From: an uncultured Bacteroidales bacterium
GTDB lineage: Bacteria; Bacteroidota; Bacteroidia; Bacteroidales; Paludibacteraceae
NCBI GenBank assembly: GCA_903911085.1
Contig: CAIWCC010000111.1
Span: 40,733-104,732 of the forward strand
Direction of reading: 5' to 3'
Length of the DNA: 64,000 nt
The notes under the pieces: generated by a model
The model's input: only the letters and a program-made list of their open reading frames with translations
What the model was told of the DNA's origin: nothing
Databases searched by the model: none
Position numbers and translations under genes: made by a program
Shown: in pieces, positions 26,588 to 37,100 of the stretch
Position numbering within the stretch: the first letter of the stretch is position 1
Layout: each line of letters starts with the position of its first letter

Positions 26588-26968
26588 TTATTCCTTCCTG
26601 TAAAATTTATCCTTTTCCCACGTACTAGGATTATTTTCAATATATACTACAATGCGGTTATATTCATCCTGATTGCGGATAATATTATCTTAAAATCGTT
26701 CCTGCCATCCAAATGTAATTTTATTACTATTGGCAAATCTGGTAATTGCTGATTTTAAACCACGCATGGCGTTGGATAATAAACCTTTTCGCTGGGAAAT
26801 TAATTGCATTTTTTCATCTACTGTTTGATTACCATGCTGTACAAATGGTAATAAAATAATACCCACCATTATAATCGTGCCAACACGCACCTGCAGATGG
26901 GATGCGGTATTTATGTTTGGACATTTTTTTGCTGCTATTTTGTAATCGTAATAGTAGAAAAAATACAC
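26588..26968 (-). pseudogene. REP-associated tyrosine transposase (RAYT, Y1_Tnp family) remnant
   Basis: The C-terminal half is recognisable: RGLKSAITRFANSN, then FGWQERF, a stop (TAA at 26690-26692), then in the same frame DNIIRNQDEYNRIVVYIENNP and TWEKDKF to a stop at 26588-26590. Intact members read RFYDNIIRN here, so a Tyr codon became TAA. The N-terminal part with the HUH histidines and VMPNHIHLI segment is missing or unrecognisable. It lies directly beside the REP copies, as RAYT genes usually do. It cannot be active as read. Confidence 0.8.
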
Positions 26969-27058
26969 ATTAGGAAAATACCTGTTAGTATTCTTGAGAT
27001 TTTAACACTAAAATCATCATTTCCAATCCACACTATTGTGCATAATGGGGTTTGTTTT

Positions 27059-30000
27059 CTAACTAGGTAAAATAGAATTAGTTTTTTCCTTAATGGCAGA
27101 ATTCAAGTACTCGGTGGGGGATTTTCCAAATTGTTTTTTGAATGCTTTAGTAAAGGAAGAGTGATTTTTGAAGCCAACTTCATAAGAAATTTCGGAAATA
27201 GTAAGTTTCCGTTCTAGCAATAAATTCATAGCATGTTTCAGTCGAATATAATAAATAAATTCGATTGGCGTTTGCCCTGTAATAGATTTCAGCTTACGAA
27301 AGAAATTACTACGGCTCATTGCCAAAGCATCTCCCAACTCTTCCACACTATATTCATCGTTACTCATATTGGCATTTACCAAATTGATTACTTTTTGTAA
27401 AAACTTATCGTTCTGAGGATTTTTGGCAATGTCCTTAGGAATTACTATGCCACCGTCTTGTTTGAACTTTTCCAAAAAGCGGCGTTGCGTTTCTATCATT
27501 GCATTAACTCGTGCTTTGAGCAATGCTGGATGAAATGGCTTGGCTATATATTCGTCGGCACCAGTTTTAAGTCCTTCTAATTTATTTTCGATGGTAGCCT
27601 TTGCCGACAGTAAAATAAATGGAATATGACTGACATTGAAATCGGCTTTTACAGCTTTACAAAGTTCCACTCCATCCATTTCGGGCATCATTACATCACT
27701 AATAATCAGATCAGGATGCAAATTTTCGGCAAGTAGATTCAAAGCTTGTATCCCATTTTCGGCACGAACAATTTCATATTCTTTGCGTAAAATTTGTTCC
27801 AAAAAGTCGAGCACTTCCACATTATCATCTACTATCAAAAGAGATGCAAATTTTGTTGATTCGGCAACCAAACTTCTATCTAAAGGCATCAACATTTGCT
27901 CTTCAAAAAGCAAACTCGCATCATATTCTGACACAAAATGCTCTATCTCAACATTTTTAGAAAATTCTTCTTCAGTAATAAGTGGAAGATATACTTTAAA
28001 TTTGGTGGAAACGTTTGGCTCACTTTCGGCAGTAATTACTCCATTGTGCAACTCCACTAAGTTTTTGGTTAATGAAAGTCCAACACCAGTGCCATTATCA
28101 CTTTTAACTGAGTAAAATCGCTCAAAAAGATGTTTCATATTTTCTTTAAGAATACCACGTCCGTTATCCTGAATAGTGATACAAGCCCATTCTGAAGCAT
28201 TTTTTTGTGATAATTGTGTAATATCATCTGTGTTACAGATTTCTACTATCACATTAACTTCTGCATTTTTAGAAACAAACTTAAAGGAATTAAAAATCAA
28301 ATTATTAAGAACCATCTCAATTTTACCTTTATCTACTGATGATAATAACTTTTTATTAGTGCCTTTGTAATTGAAATTTATATTTTTTTGTTTGGCAAAA
28401 AGCACAAAGTTTTCGAACACTTCTTTAGTAAAAAGCTCTATATCACAATTCTCCATTTTGAGTTTTAGCACTCCGTGTTCCATTTTTTGGAAAGTCATCA
28501 ATTCGTCAATCAAATAAATAAGCTTTTTGCTATTGCGATGTACCAATTGAATTTTAGACTTTATATCAAAACTAGCCTCATTTGTTGAAAGCAATTCTTC
28601 TACAGGCCCTAAAATAAGCGACAATGGAGTACGAAATTCGTGCGAAATATCTGTAAAAAACCTCATTTTCATTTGATCCATGTTTTTGAGCTGCTGTTTC
28701 TCCATCTGATCAATTCTAATCTGCTGTTTTTGTTTAAAATCTAGCAATGCATATCGCCAAATCATATATGCGATAACAGACAATATGAATAAATATATAA
28801 AAATAGCCCACCAGCTTTTCCATGGTGGAGGCAATATTACTATCTTCAATTTGGTAGTTTTAGTGCTCCAAACCCCCGAATTATTACAAGCGCGAACCTC
28901 AAAAGTATAAGTGCCAGAGTTTAAATTTGTATAAGTAGCACTTCTATTATCGGCAGTAGTTTGTGTCCAGTTTTCGTCAAAACCAGTCATTTTGTAGGTA
29001 TAGTGATTGTCGTTGGAATTGGAAAAATGCAAAGCTGAAAACTCCAACGTAAATTGATTATTATTGTGATTAAGCTTTATTTCACTTGTGTTTTGGATTG
29101 TTTGTTCTAATATCACATCGCCATTAATTTTTTGGGCAACTGCAACCGATTTATTCAACAAACGCAAATCAGAAATAATTACTTCTGGAACAAAATTGTT
29201 GGTAGCAATTTCCTTTGGATTGAAAATTACAAATCCTTCGGTAGTTCCAAATGCAAAAAGATTATTTGAAAATTTGTAGCAACAAGTAAAAGCCACATTC
29301 CCCATAAATCGGGTCAATTGTTTCGATTTCAAATTAAACTTGGCAAAACCTTTTTTGGTACTAATCCACAGAGAATTATCTTCGCCAGATATTATTCCGC
29401 TGATGGTTTTATCGGGTAGTCCTTCTTTGTAAAAATAGTTTTGAATATGGTATTTTCCATTGGTTTCTAGCTGTATAGACGACAATCCTGATTCGGAACC
29501 AGCCCAAATAGTACCTTTAGGGTTTTCGGTCATAGCATAAATGATATTGCCAAATACAGTATTATTTTCATTGTCGGTTTGAACGGGGTAAAAATGCTCA
29601 TTTTTGGGACTAATATAACCTATTCCATGGTTTTCGAATCCAAGCCAAATATTTCCACTTTTATCTTCGAGTAATGTACGAACAAAGTCGAATGATTGAT
29701 TTTTGGGGAATTTAATCTTCTCTACATAGTTTTCAATTTTACCATCGGGCGACACCTTGTAAAGTCCATTGTAGGATGCATACCAAAGATTATTTTTCCT
29801 ATCGCGCAAAACCGAAAACACAGCATGACCATCTATTTGAGTACTAACATTATTAGTTGAATTTGAAGGAAAAACAACAGCACCACCTAAAGTTCCAAAA
29901 TAAGTAAAACCATTGGAAGCCATAGCGGTACGGCAACTATTCAACGGGTTATTTAGGGGATTAAACAAGTAACTTTCGGCATATCCATTGAGAATATTAT

Positions 30001-31192
30001 ACTTATAAAAACCATATTTGGTAGTGCCAAGCCATAAATTTTCACCATCGGGCGAAGTTATGCTACGAATTGGTTCACGCGTATTTTTATCAACAAACGT
30101 AAAGTTATGAAAAGGAAGATTGTATAAATCGAGTTTGTTTAATCCATATTCAGTACCACACCACAACACATTTGTTCTGTCGATAAACACCTGATATACT
30201 TGATTATTGCTTAAACAACGGTTACTAAAATTGTTGTAAGTAAAAAACACAAGCCTCTCAGCTTTACTTTTTCTATCAATTTTTGCCAAACCCCTATCAG
30301 TTGCCAACCAGATATCGCCAGATCTTGATAGACGAATATCAAAAATCTGTGTATTTTCGAGGTTTTCGTTGCTATTATTGAATTTGCTATACGATTCGTA
30401 AGTTTTATAATCTTTCTTCACATAATCGTAACAAAAACGGATCAACCCTTGACCACCAGTGGCAATATACACATCATTGTTAACTTCGAGCAACGACCAC
30501 ACTTTATCGCCATAAGCATTGGGCTTTACAACGAAAGGATAAACCTTGTATTTTCCTGTATTGAGTTGATATTTAATGAGTGAGTTACTAGTAGCAATCA
30601 ATAATGAATGCTTCTGTGAGGTAATAATTTTACAAATGCGGTCATTAAATGGTGCCTGTGCGAAATTGGTAAATTGGCGAGTGCTAATGTCCATTTTAGA
30701 TAACCCTTTAACCGTTCCAATCCATAATTGATTGTTTTCGTCGTAGAACAAAGAGCTAATATTGTCATTTATTAAGGAATTAGCATCCTGTTTATCATGC
30801 TTATAATTGGTAAAAATATCCGTTTTTACATCATATTTACTTAATCCTTCTTTAGTTCCGAGCCAAATATTATGCTCACTATCTTCGGTAATGGCATAAA
30901 CCCAATTGCCAACTATACTATTGGTTTGAAGACTTTTATAGAAATTTTTAAAGGTATAACCATCATATCTACTCACACCGTTCATGGTTCCTATCCATAT
31001 AAAACCACGACTATCTTGAAAGATATTTCGTATTCGATCGTCGGGAAGACCATCGGAACTGAAATATCTATCAAAAAAAGCATCAGAGCCAATCAACCGT
31101 ATATCCCTTGATATAGTTATTTTTTGGCTATAAAGTTGAAGTGAAACGAATCCTATTAATAATAAATAAAAGTATTTGAAATTGGATATCAT
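27059..31192 (-). CDS. Hybrid two-component system sensor/regulator (HTCS)
   Basis: 1377 residues in the classic order: signal peptide; periplasmic two-component propeller repeats (about 35-700, many IWLGT and LWIGT blade motifs); Y_Y_Y domain (about 715-785); membrane helix (about 795-815); histidine kinase with SHEFRTPLSL (His851) and ATPase motifs DNGRGIL and GTGVGLSLTKN; receiver with phospho-acceptor Asp1166 in SDVMMPEMDG; AraC helix-turn-helix (about 1270-1370). Such proteins bind an oligosaccharide in the periplasm and activate the linked Sus genes. It lies just downstream of the SusCD operons on the same strand. It is a good candidate to read the GCAACAT element, which is inference. 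It looks complete. Confidence 0.95.
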   Translation of the reverse strand: MISNFKYFYLLLIGFVSLQLYSQKITISRDIRLIGSDAFFDRYFSSDGLPDDRIRNIFQDSRGFIWIGTMNGVSRYDGYTFKNFYKSLQTNSIVGNWVYAITEDSEHNIWLGTKEGLSKYDVKTDIFTNYKHDKQDANSLINDNISSLFYDENNQLWIGTVKGLSKMDISTRQFTNFAQAPFNDRICKIITSQKHSLLIATSNSLIKYQLNTGKYKVYPFVVKPNAYGDKVWSLLEVNNDVYIATGGQGLIRFCYDYVKKDYKTYESYSKFNNSNENLENTQIFDIRLSRSGDIWLATDRGLAKIDRKSKAERLVFFTYNNFSNRCLSNNQVYQVFIDRTNVLWCGTEYGLNKLDLYNLPFHNFTFVDKNTREPIRSITSPDGENLWLGTTKYGFYKYNILNGYAESYLFNPLNNPLNSCRTAMASNGFTYFGTLGGAVVFPSNSTNNVSTQIDGHAVFSVLRDRKNNLWYASYNGLYKVSPDGKIENYVEKIKFPKNQSFDFVRTLLEDKSGNIWLGFENHGIGYISPKNEHFYPVQTDNENNTVFGNIIYAMTENPKGTIWAGSESGLSSIQLETNGKYHIQNYFYKEGLPDKTISGIISGEDNSLWISTKKGFAKFNLKSKQLTRFMGNVAFTCCYKFSNNLFAFGTTEGFVIFNPKEIATNNFVPEVIISDLRLLNKSVAVAQKINGDVILEQTIQNTSEIKLNHNNNQFTLEFSALHFSNSNDNHYTYKMTGFDENWTQTTADNRSATYTNLNSGTYTFEVRACNNSGVWSTKTTKLKIVILPPPWKSWWAIFIYLFILSVIAYMIWRYALLDFKQKQQIRIDQMEKQQLKNMDQMKMRFFTDISHEFRTPLSLILGPVEELLSTNEASFDIKSKIQLVHRNSKKLIYLIDELMTFQKMEHGVLKLKMENCDIELFTKEVFENFVLFAKQKNINFNYKGTNKKLLSSVDKGKIEMVLNNLIFNSFKFVSKNAEVNVIVEICNTDDITQLSQKNASEWACITIQDNGRGILKENMKHLFERFYSVKSDNGTGVGLSLTKNLVELHNGVITAESEPNVSTKFKVYLPLITEEEFSKNVEIEHFVSEYDASLLFEEQMLMPLDRSLVAESTKFASLLIVDDNVEVLDFLEQILRKEYEIVRAENGIQALNLLAENLHPDLIISDVMMPEMDGVELCKAVKADFNVSHIPFILLSAKATIENKLEGLKTGADEYIAKPFHPALLKARVNAMIETQRRFLEKFKQDGGIVIPKDIAKNPQNDKFLQKVINLVNANMSNDEYSVEELGDALAMSRSNFFRKLKSITGQTPIEFIYYIRLKHAMNLLLERKLTISEISYEVGFKNHSSFTKAFKKQFGKSPTEYLNSAIKEKTNSILPS

Positions 31193-31239
31193 ATTTTTAC
31201 AGACAATGCAATTATTTAATCCTTAAAGATATAAAATTA

Positions 31240-31247
31240 CAAAACTA
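31240..31247 (-). promoter_or_regulatory. -7 box candidate of the HTCS gene
   Basis: TAGTTTTG on the minus strand fits TAnnTTTG, 48 bases upstream of the ATG at 31192. It sits after the inverted repeat at 31301-31317, so it would give the sensor its own transcript. Confidence 0.4.
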
Positions 31248-31300
31248 GTTCTTACTCACAACTCTATTATATGCTTGATTTTAATCTCTATTAACATAAA

Positions 31301-31317
31301 AATCGTTGCAAACGATT
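31301..31317 (-). terminator. Inverted repeat AATCGTT-GCA-AACGATT, terminator or operator
   Basis: Seven-base arms around three bases, between the lipoprotein gene (ends 31368) and the HTCS gene. Read on the minus strand it is followed by TTTTTA-type sequence, fitting an intrinsic terminator of the SusCD operon. The arms also resemble LacI-type operators. Confidence 0.4.
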
Positions 31318-31367
31318 ACAAAAAAAGCTCAAAAAAAACACATTAAATAGATATGCAAGATTATTTT

Positions 31368-32447
31368 TTATGGAACTAAGTATTTAATTTCGAGAGTAGC
31401 CGAAGCACTTGTAGATGAAGAACCGGCAGCTGTAACCAATATAAACCCTTTAACTCCTTTGGCCGAACGAAATGCAAATACATCACCTAACTTCATTCCT
31501 TCCGATTTGGTGGTTGGCAATGGCACTGCTCCTAAAATAGAGTCGAGCTTATTATCATGCGTTATTAATAAATAATTATCTTTATAGCTCAACACTACAG
31601 GATTACCATTGATATCCACACCCTGTTTTGTGACTTTTTTAATAACAGTTTCCTGCATTTGTGACACTACACTTTTGAAAGGAGCATATTGCGTCACAGA
31701 ATTTACATAAAACAAAGTGCCATCTTTATGAGTGGGTGAAACCAGCTCCAGTACTGACCCGTTTTTATTTACAAAGAAGTTAATATCACTCAGATAATTC
31801 ATTGCATCAGACGAATAAACAAAACCCATTTTTTTTTCGATACTAAACAAACTATAGGTTAAATATTCCTGAACAGAACCGTGGGGCATATCAAAATTCA
31901 CATTCACCGAATTGAGCATAACTTTTGACCAAACTTGAAAAATTTTACCCGAAGTGCTTCCTGCCAAAATAGGCGTGAATGATGTTTTTTTTGTAGTTTC
32001 GGCATCAGAATTATTAAGCACATTGAAAGCCACCGAAATAGGAGTTCCAGCCACATCAGTTGCCAGAATATTGTAAGAATAATACAACGTTACCTCTCGC
32101 ACCGGCTGTGTGAAATTTCCATTAGCATCCAACACATTAGCAGGCACAGAACGAATTACGCCATTTTTCAACGACCGATTTAATGAAGTGGTAGTAACCT
32201 CAAATTTCTTTAAATCATTGTCGGACTTAACTTTAATTTCATAAACAACCTTACTTGACTGCTCGTAATCGACTGCTGGACCAACAATCACCGAAGTGTC
32301 GGCAACTTGCACTGTATCTTTTACAACCGAAATGACAACTTTTGGTTTTATCAATACCTCAGGTCGGTTGGCATCAATGTCACTATTGCACGAAAAAAAA
32401 CTAAGGCTAGCTCCAAAAAGTAAGATTTGGATTATTCGCTTTTTCAT
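31368..32447 (-). CDS. Surface lipoprotein of the SusCD operon (SusE/F position)
   Basis: 359 residues with a lipoprotein signal (LFGASLSFFSCNSD; Cys about residue 20) followed by a beta-rich sequence without a recognised domain. A segment TVQVADTSVIVGPAVDYEQSSKVVYEIKVKS looks like an Ig-type beta-sandwich. The place directly after SusD in a Sus operon is that of SusE/SusF-like surface glycan-binding proteins, and I infer such a role from position. The residues after the Cys (NSDID) are acidic, as in export signals for surface lipoproteins. Confidence 0.6.
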   Translation of the reverse strand: MKKRIIQILLFGASLSFFSCNSDIDANRPEVLIKPKVVISVVKDTVQVADTSVIVGPAVDYEQSSKVVYEIKVKSDNDLKKFEVTTTSLNRSLKNGVIRSVPANVLDANGNFTQPVREVTLYYSYNILATDVAGTPISVAFNVLNNSDAETTKKTSFTPILAGSTSGKIFQVWSKVMLNSVNVNFDMPHGSVQEYLTYSLFSIEKKMGFVYSSDAMNYLSDINFFVNKNGSVLELVSPTHKDGTLFYVNSVTQYAPFKSVVSQMQETVIKKVTKQGVDINGNPVVLSYKDNYLLITHDNKLDSILGAVPLPTTKSEGMKLGDVFAFRSAKGVKGFILVTAAGSSSTSASATLEIKYLVP

Positions 32448-32505
32448 ATAATATATCTTTGTTTTGTCTGTTATTTTTACACTTTAAATTTTTCAATTAC
32501 TCCGC

Positions 32506-34089
32506 CTAGTATAATTTTTGCACCAGTGTGGAATTACACTTTATATTGCGTTCATTATATGGCAAATACCAGTTTTTCGCATCCATCAATCGAGTACGAA
32601 TTGCTGCCTGTTGAGCTGCTGGGTATTTTGTGGCTATTCTGTCGGCCAATAATGCAGGATTGTTACTCGTTTTTGCCATACGCACCAAATCGAACCAACG
32701 GTTACCTTCGAAAGCCAATTCCATACCACGCTCATCGGCTATCACTGAATCTACTTTAGCAGTGGTATAAGCTCTTAATATTACAGGCATTAATCTTACA
32801 CGTGGTCTGACACCGTAACCGGCAGGTTGAGCACCTGGCCAAGTTTTGCCGTTCACATATCGCAACGCTTCATCAGGCTTACCAAGTCTATTGTTAATTT
32901 CGGCTAATAATAAGCAATACTGAGCATCGCGCACAATACAAAAATCCATATCATTTTTGTATGATTCCTTGCGGTCATCAACTCCCAAATTGCTATTGAT
33001 AAGATACTTATAAATCAATGTGTCTTTACCGTCGATATAATAAGAACGATAATTACCGCGCCAAATATCACCTACTAATCCGTTGGGCAAAGCCAAATAA
33101 TCATTATCAGAAGTGTAATAATTGTAAGTATCCTGATTCATTTGTGGCTGTATATTCCATCGCTGAATAGAAATTGCACTTGGTTTAAATGCATAAATTC
33201 CATCGTTTTTATTGTTTGTCCAACGCAGGATATTGTGTTTTTGCTGACGATTGGCATCGAAACGGATGTACTGCATCCAACTATATTGAGCGGTTGTATT
33301 TAATTTAGACGGAGAAAATTGGTCTACCCAATAATTTTTATAGTATTTTTCCATGCGCAATTCCCAACCCGGAGTTGAAGGAACAAAAGAATAAATAGCT
33401 TCTCGAGCTTCGGTATATTTTCCCAACCAGACATTCATTTCTGCCAAAAAATAGGACATTGAATAAAAATTGAATTGTCCGCGATTGGCATAATTGGCTG
33501 TGGTTTTGCTACGTGCATATTCCATATCTTTGGCAGCAAAATATATAATTGAATCGCAAGGAATGGCCCTAACCGTTGCTATTTTATCGGAAGTACTAAT
33601 GAAGTTTGTAAAATATGGAGCATCTCCCCAAATTTGTGCTACTTTGTAATACGTCCATGCACGAATAGCCATCACCTCAGCCACATCCACTTTCATAACA
33701 TCTTCGTTATAATCCTGATTAATATCTTGCAAATGTGTCAATCCTTCGATAGCGCCATTGCAAGAATTAATAAGTCGGTAGAATTTAGCATAATCGGTGT
33801 ATGGATTGTCTGGGCGAGCTTGGTTCATCGACAAATCGAACATATATTTATCGGCACCACGAGCAGGCAAAGTTAATTCGCCTCGTGTTTCACCTATCAG
33901 CCAGAGCGGGTCAACCAAATCTTGCATCAACGCATACAATCCATTTATGGCCGCAATGGCATCAATCTCTTTTGTATAATTGTTTTCGGCAGTAACTTTG
34001 TCCTGCGATACCACATCAAAATAATCGGAACAGGCACTGAATACCAACAAAATAGCAAGAACAAATACTATAATTATATTATTTTTCAT
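32506..34089 (-). CDS. SusD/RagB family outer-membrane glycan-binding lipoprotein
   Basis: About 527 residues from the ATG at 34089, which starts MKNNIIIVFVLAILLVFSACSDYFD, a lipoprotein signal with Cys near residue 20. The TPR-like helical core is visible (AEVMAIRAWTYYKVAQIWGDAPYFTNF), and the family ending (ERGMELAFEGNRWFDLVRM...NWYLPYNERNIKCN) is intact. SusD forms the lid on the SusC channel and binds glycan at the surface. It follows its SusC directly (ends 34114). The ending NPTLVQNPGY of many members is replaced here by NSTLVQKLY. Confidence 0.93.
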   Translation of the reverse strand: MKNNIIIVFVLAILLVFSACSDYFDVVSQDKVTAENNYTKEIDAIAAINGLYALMQDLVDPLWLIGETRGELTLPARGADKYMFDLSMNQARPDNPYTDYAKFYRLINSCNGAIEGLTHLQDINQDYNEDVMKVDVAEVMAIRAWTYYKVAQIWGDAPYFTNFISTSDKIATVRAIPCDSIIYFAAKDMEYARSKTTANYANRGQFNFYSMSYFLAEMNVWLGKYTEAREAIYSFVPSTPGWELRMEKYYKNYWVDQFSPSKLNTTAQYSWMQYIRFDANRQQKHNILRWTNNKNDGIYAFKPSAISIQRWNIQPQMNQDTYNYYTSDNDYLALPNGLVGDIWRGNYRSYYIDGKDTLIYKYLINSNLGVDDRKESYKNDMDFCIVRDAQYCLLLAEINNRLGKPDEALRYVNGKTWPGAQPAGYGVRPRVRLMPVILRAYTTAKVDSVIADERGMELAFEGNRWFDLVRMAKTSNNPALLADRIATKYPAAQQAAIRTRLMDAKNWYLPYNERNIKCNSTLVQKLY

Positions 34090-34113
34090 AAACATCAAAT
34101 TTTAAACTATTTA

Positions 34114-37100
34114 TTACAATCCTAACTTAACACCCACCATTACAGCTCTACTCTGTGGCATAGCGCCAAAGTCGTAGCCTTTTACAAATGGACTATTACT
34201 AACAGCAAACTCGGGGTCTAAACCAAGATAATTGGTAAGCGTAAACAAATTATATCCAGTCACATACAAGCGCGCATTGCGCACAAAACCCATTTTTTTA
34301 TTGAAATTATATGCTAAAGTTAAAGTTCGCATTTTGAGGTACGAGCCATCTTCAATCCAATTGGACGATGGTCGTCCGTTGCCCAGTGGGTCGCCATAAT
34401 TTGTGCGCGGAATGTTAGTAATGTCACCATCAGCTTTCCAAGCACGTTTTACAGCCACCGATTGATTTTCGTAACCACTTGCCACTTCAAGTTTGGAGCG
34501 CAACACATTCATTACTGCTCCACCATAGGCATAAGAAAGCAAAGTTTCTAAATCAATATTTTTATACGAAACGCTAGCCGTAATGCCTCCGTAGAAGTCA
34601 GGGTTAGGATTTCCAATCACCTGCATATCATTTTTATCAATTCGATGATCGCCGTTCACATCTTCAAACTGAAAATCGCCCGCCATAAATTTAAGGTTTT
34701 TGTCGCCAGTGAGATTTGCCAAATCGGCTGAAGCTTGATCTTTAAAAACGCCCAAAGATTTATATCCGTAGAACTGACCTGCAGCTTGCCCAACACGCGT
34801 AATAGACTGACTGCCATAATAATCCAACAAAATATCATTGCCATTAGGCAAAGAAAGCACTTTGTTTTGAGCAAAAGCAATATTGAAACCTACATTCCAT
34901 GTAAAATTACCAACTTCACCCATTTGTGCCAAACCAACTTCAACCCCTTTGTTCAGCATTTCACCTCCATTTTCCCAACTATTGACAAACCCTGCAATTC
35001 CATCCAATTGAGTTGGTAAAAGCATGTCTGTTGTTTTATGATAGAAGTAATCCAAGGTCATACGAAGTGAATTATTGAACAATGACAAATCGCCACCAAC
35101 GTTAAATTTTTGAGTCGACTCCCATTTTAAATCTTTATTAGCAATGCCTTCCAACACCAAACCAGGTATATTGTAATAATACTTGGATTGATAATAAGAT
35201 TGATTTAAAGTAGGGTCAATTTGTTGATTGAGATTTACGCCAACCGACGTTCTAAGTTTAAAATCGCTTACAGCATCTACATCACGCAAGAACGATTCTC
35301 CTTTGACTTTCCAAGTCAGACCAAGATATGGAGCAGCCGCAAAAGGTTGCGACGAAATTTTAAAACCTGCATTTGACGCGTTTCTAAACAAAGACGAAGC
35401 ATCTGCTCTCACACCAGCAGAGAGAAGGTACTTTGACATTAAGGCATAATCAACATTGGCAAACATCGAAAAATTGCGCTGCGTAATGCTACCTCCATCA
35501 ACACGCACTTTGGTTCCACTTCCTAAACCCCTAAAATCGTCGGAAGGCGAGTTTACACTGTAACCATAATCGTCTTTTCTATTGTTTACTTTGATATTAT
35601 ATCCAGCCAAGAAATTGATTTGATGCATGTTTCTCAATAATTTATCGACAGAAAAAGTATGCTCAACCCAAATTTGATTGGACTTTGTAAATTGCTGCTC
35701 GGACGAACGAATATACCCATAGTTATCCATTATTCTACCCAAACTCGGCAAAAATCTATTTTCGTCCATGTTGCGCCAGTCAAGCCCCATATTTAGTTTG
35801 GTGCTTACGCCTTTAGCCAAATCGAGATTCATAAACACATTACCCAACAACCAGTTATTGGAAATTTTGTTATCAGCTTCGTTGGCCAAAGCAAGCGGAT
35901 TATTCAAATTATCGTACGCACCAGCCTCATAACCAGGCAAATCTTCGCCCAACGCGCTTTTACCATGTACCGACAAAAACGAAGGCTTGGTAAGTGCAAT
36001 ATAATATGGATTATTTTCGGTTACAGAACCTTGATCTACAAGCGTTTTATCAGTTTTTGAATAATAAATACGAGTTCCAATACTTAGATTTTTCAACATT
36101 TTAAAGTCGAGATTAAAGCGTGCATTAAAGCGACTTACATCTACGCCAGTTATTTCGCCCTCTTGATTTTTGTAACCCACACTGAAAAGATATTTGGATG
36201 TTCCATCGCCACCACGCAAACTCAAATGATAATCTTGAGCAAACGAATTGCGTTTAATCACATCCTGCCAATTGGTATTGTTTGCATAGCGCCAGTAATC
36301 GGCATTTGTTTTATCGGTATTAAATAAAAATGGGTATGTTTGGGCAATAGTCTGATTATTAAAGCCTTGATTGTACAATAAATTCTGAAAATTCAATCTA
36401 TAATCATTACCGTTCAAAACCGGAATATCTCTGAATTTTTCGCCTAAAGTGGTTTGTACATCCACATCAAGATAGGTTTTTCCACTTGTTCCCGATGTGG
36501 TTTTTACAAGAATAACACCATTGGCACCTTCTGTTCCGTAAATGGAAATGGCAGCTGCATCTTTCAACACAGTAACAGATTCAATATCTTTCACATTTAT
36601 GTCAGACAGATAGTTATACACATTTCCATTGATAATACTTTTGGCTGATAAAGTATTATCAATTGGAAAACCATCCACCACCACAAGCGGCGTGGTGTTA
36701 AGAAACAAACTGCTAATACCGCGAATCGAAAGATTAGCTCCTTCGTCGGGAACACCCGAAAATGTGGTAGATTGTAAACCCGAAACAGTACCATTAATTA
36801 ATTGGTGAATGTTTTTCTTTTCACCAATTTTGTCTTGCGACTGTGTTACAATGGCATAGCTACCGTTCAAATTTTGCTGAAATTGATTGCTATAAGGCAA
36901 AGCAAGTAACATTTCGGCTACATTAGCATTTTCTTTGGCAAGCTTTATTTTAAGCACTGATGCACCAAAAATTGCTTGTTCTTTTGACTGATAACCTGGA
37001 TATGAAACCGAAATAGTATTGAAAAGTGTTGGAACAAATACAGTAAACGAACCATTTTTGTCGGTTTGAACTGTTTTGCTACGAATTCCCTTGAGCGAAA

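Noticed and set aside
26438..26752. Plus-strand open frame of 104 codons
   Set aside because: It runs through REP palindromes and antisense to the RAYT remnant; no family features.
27636..28115. Plus-strand open frame of 159 codons inside the HTCS gene
   Set aside because: It is antisense to the receiver and kinase domains; serine/isoleucine-rich shadow translation.
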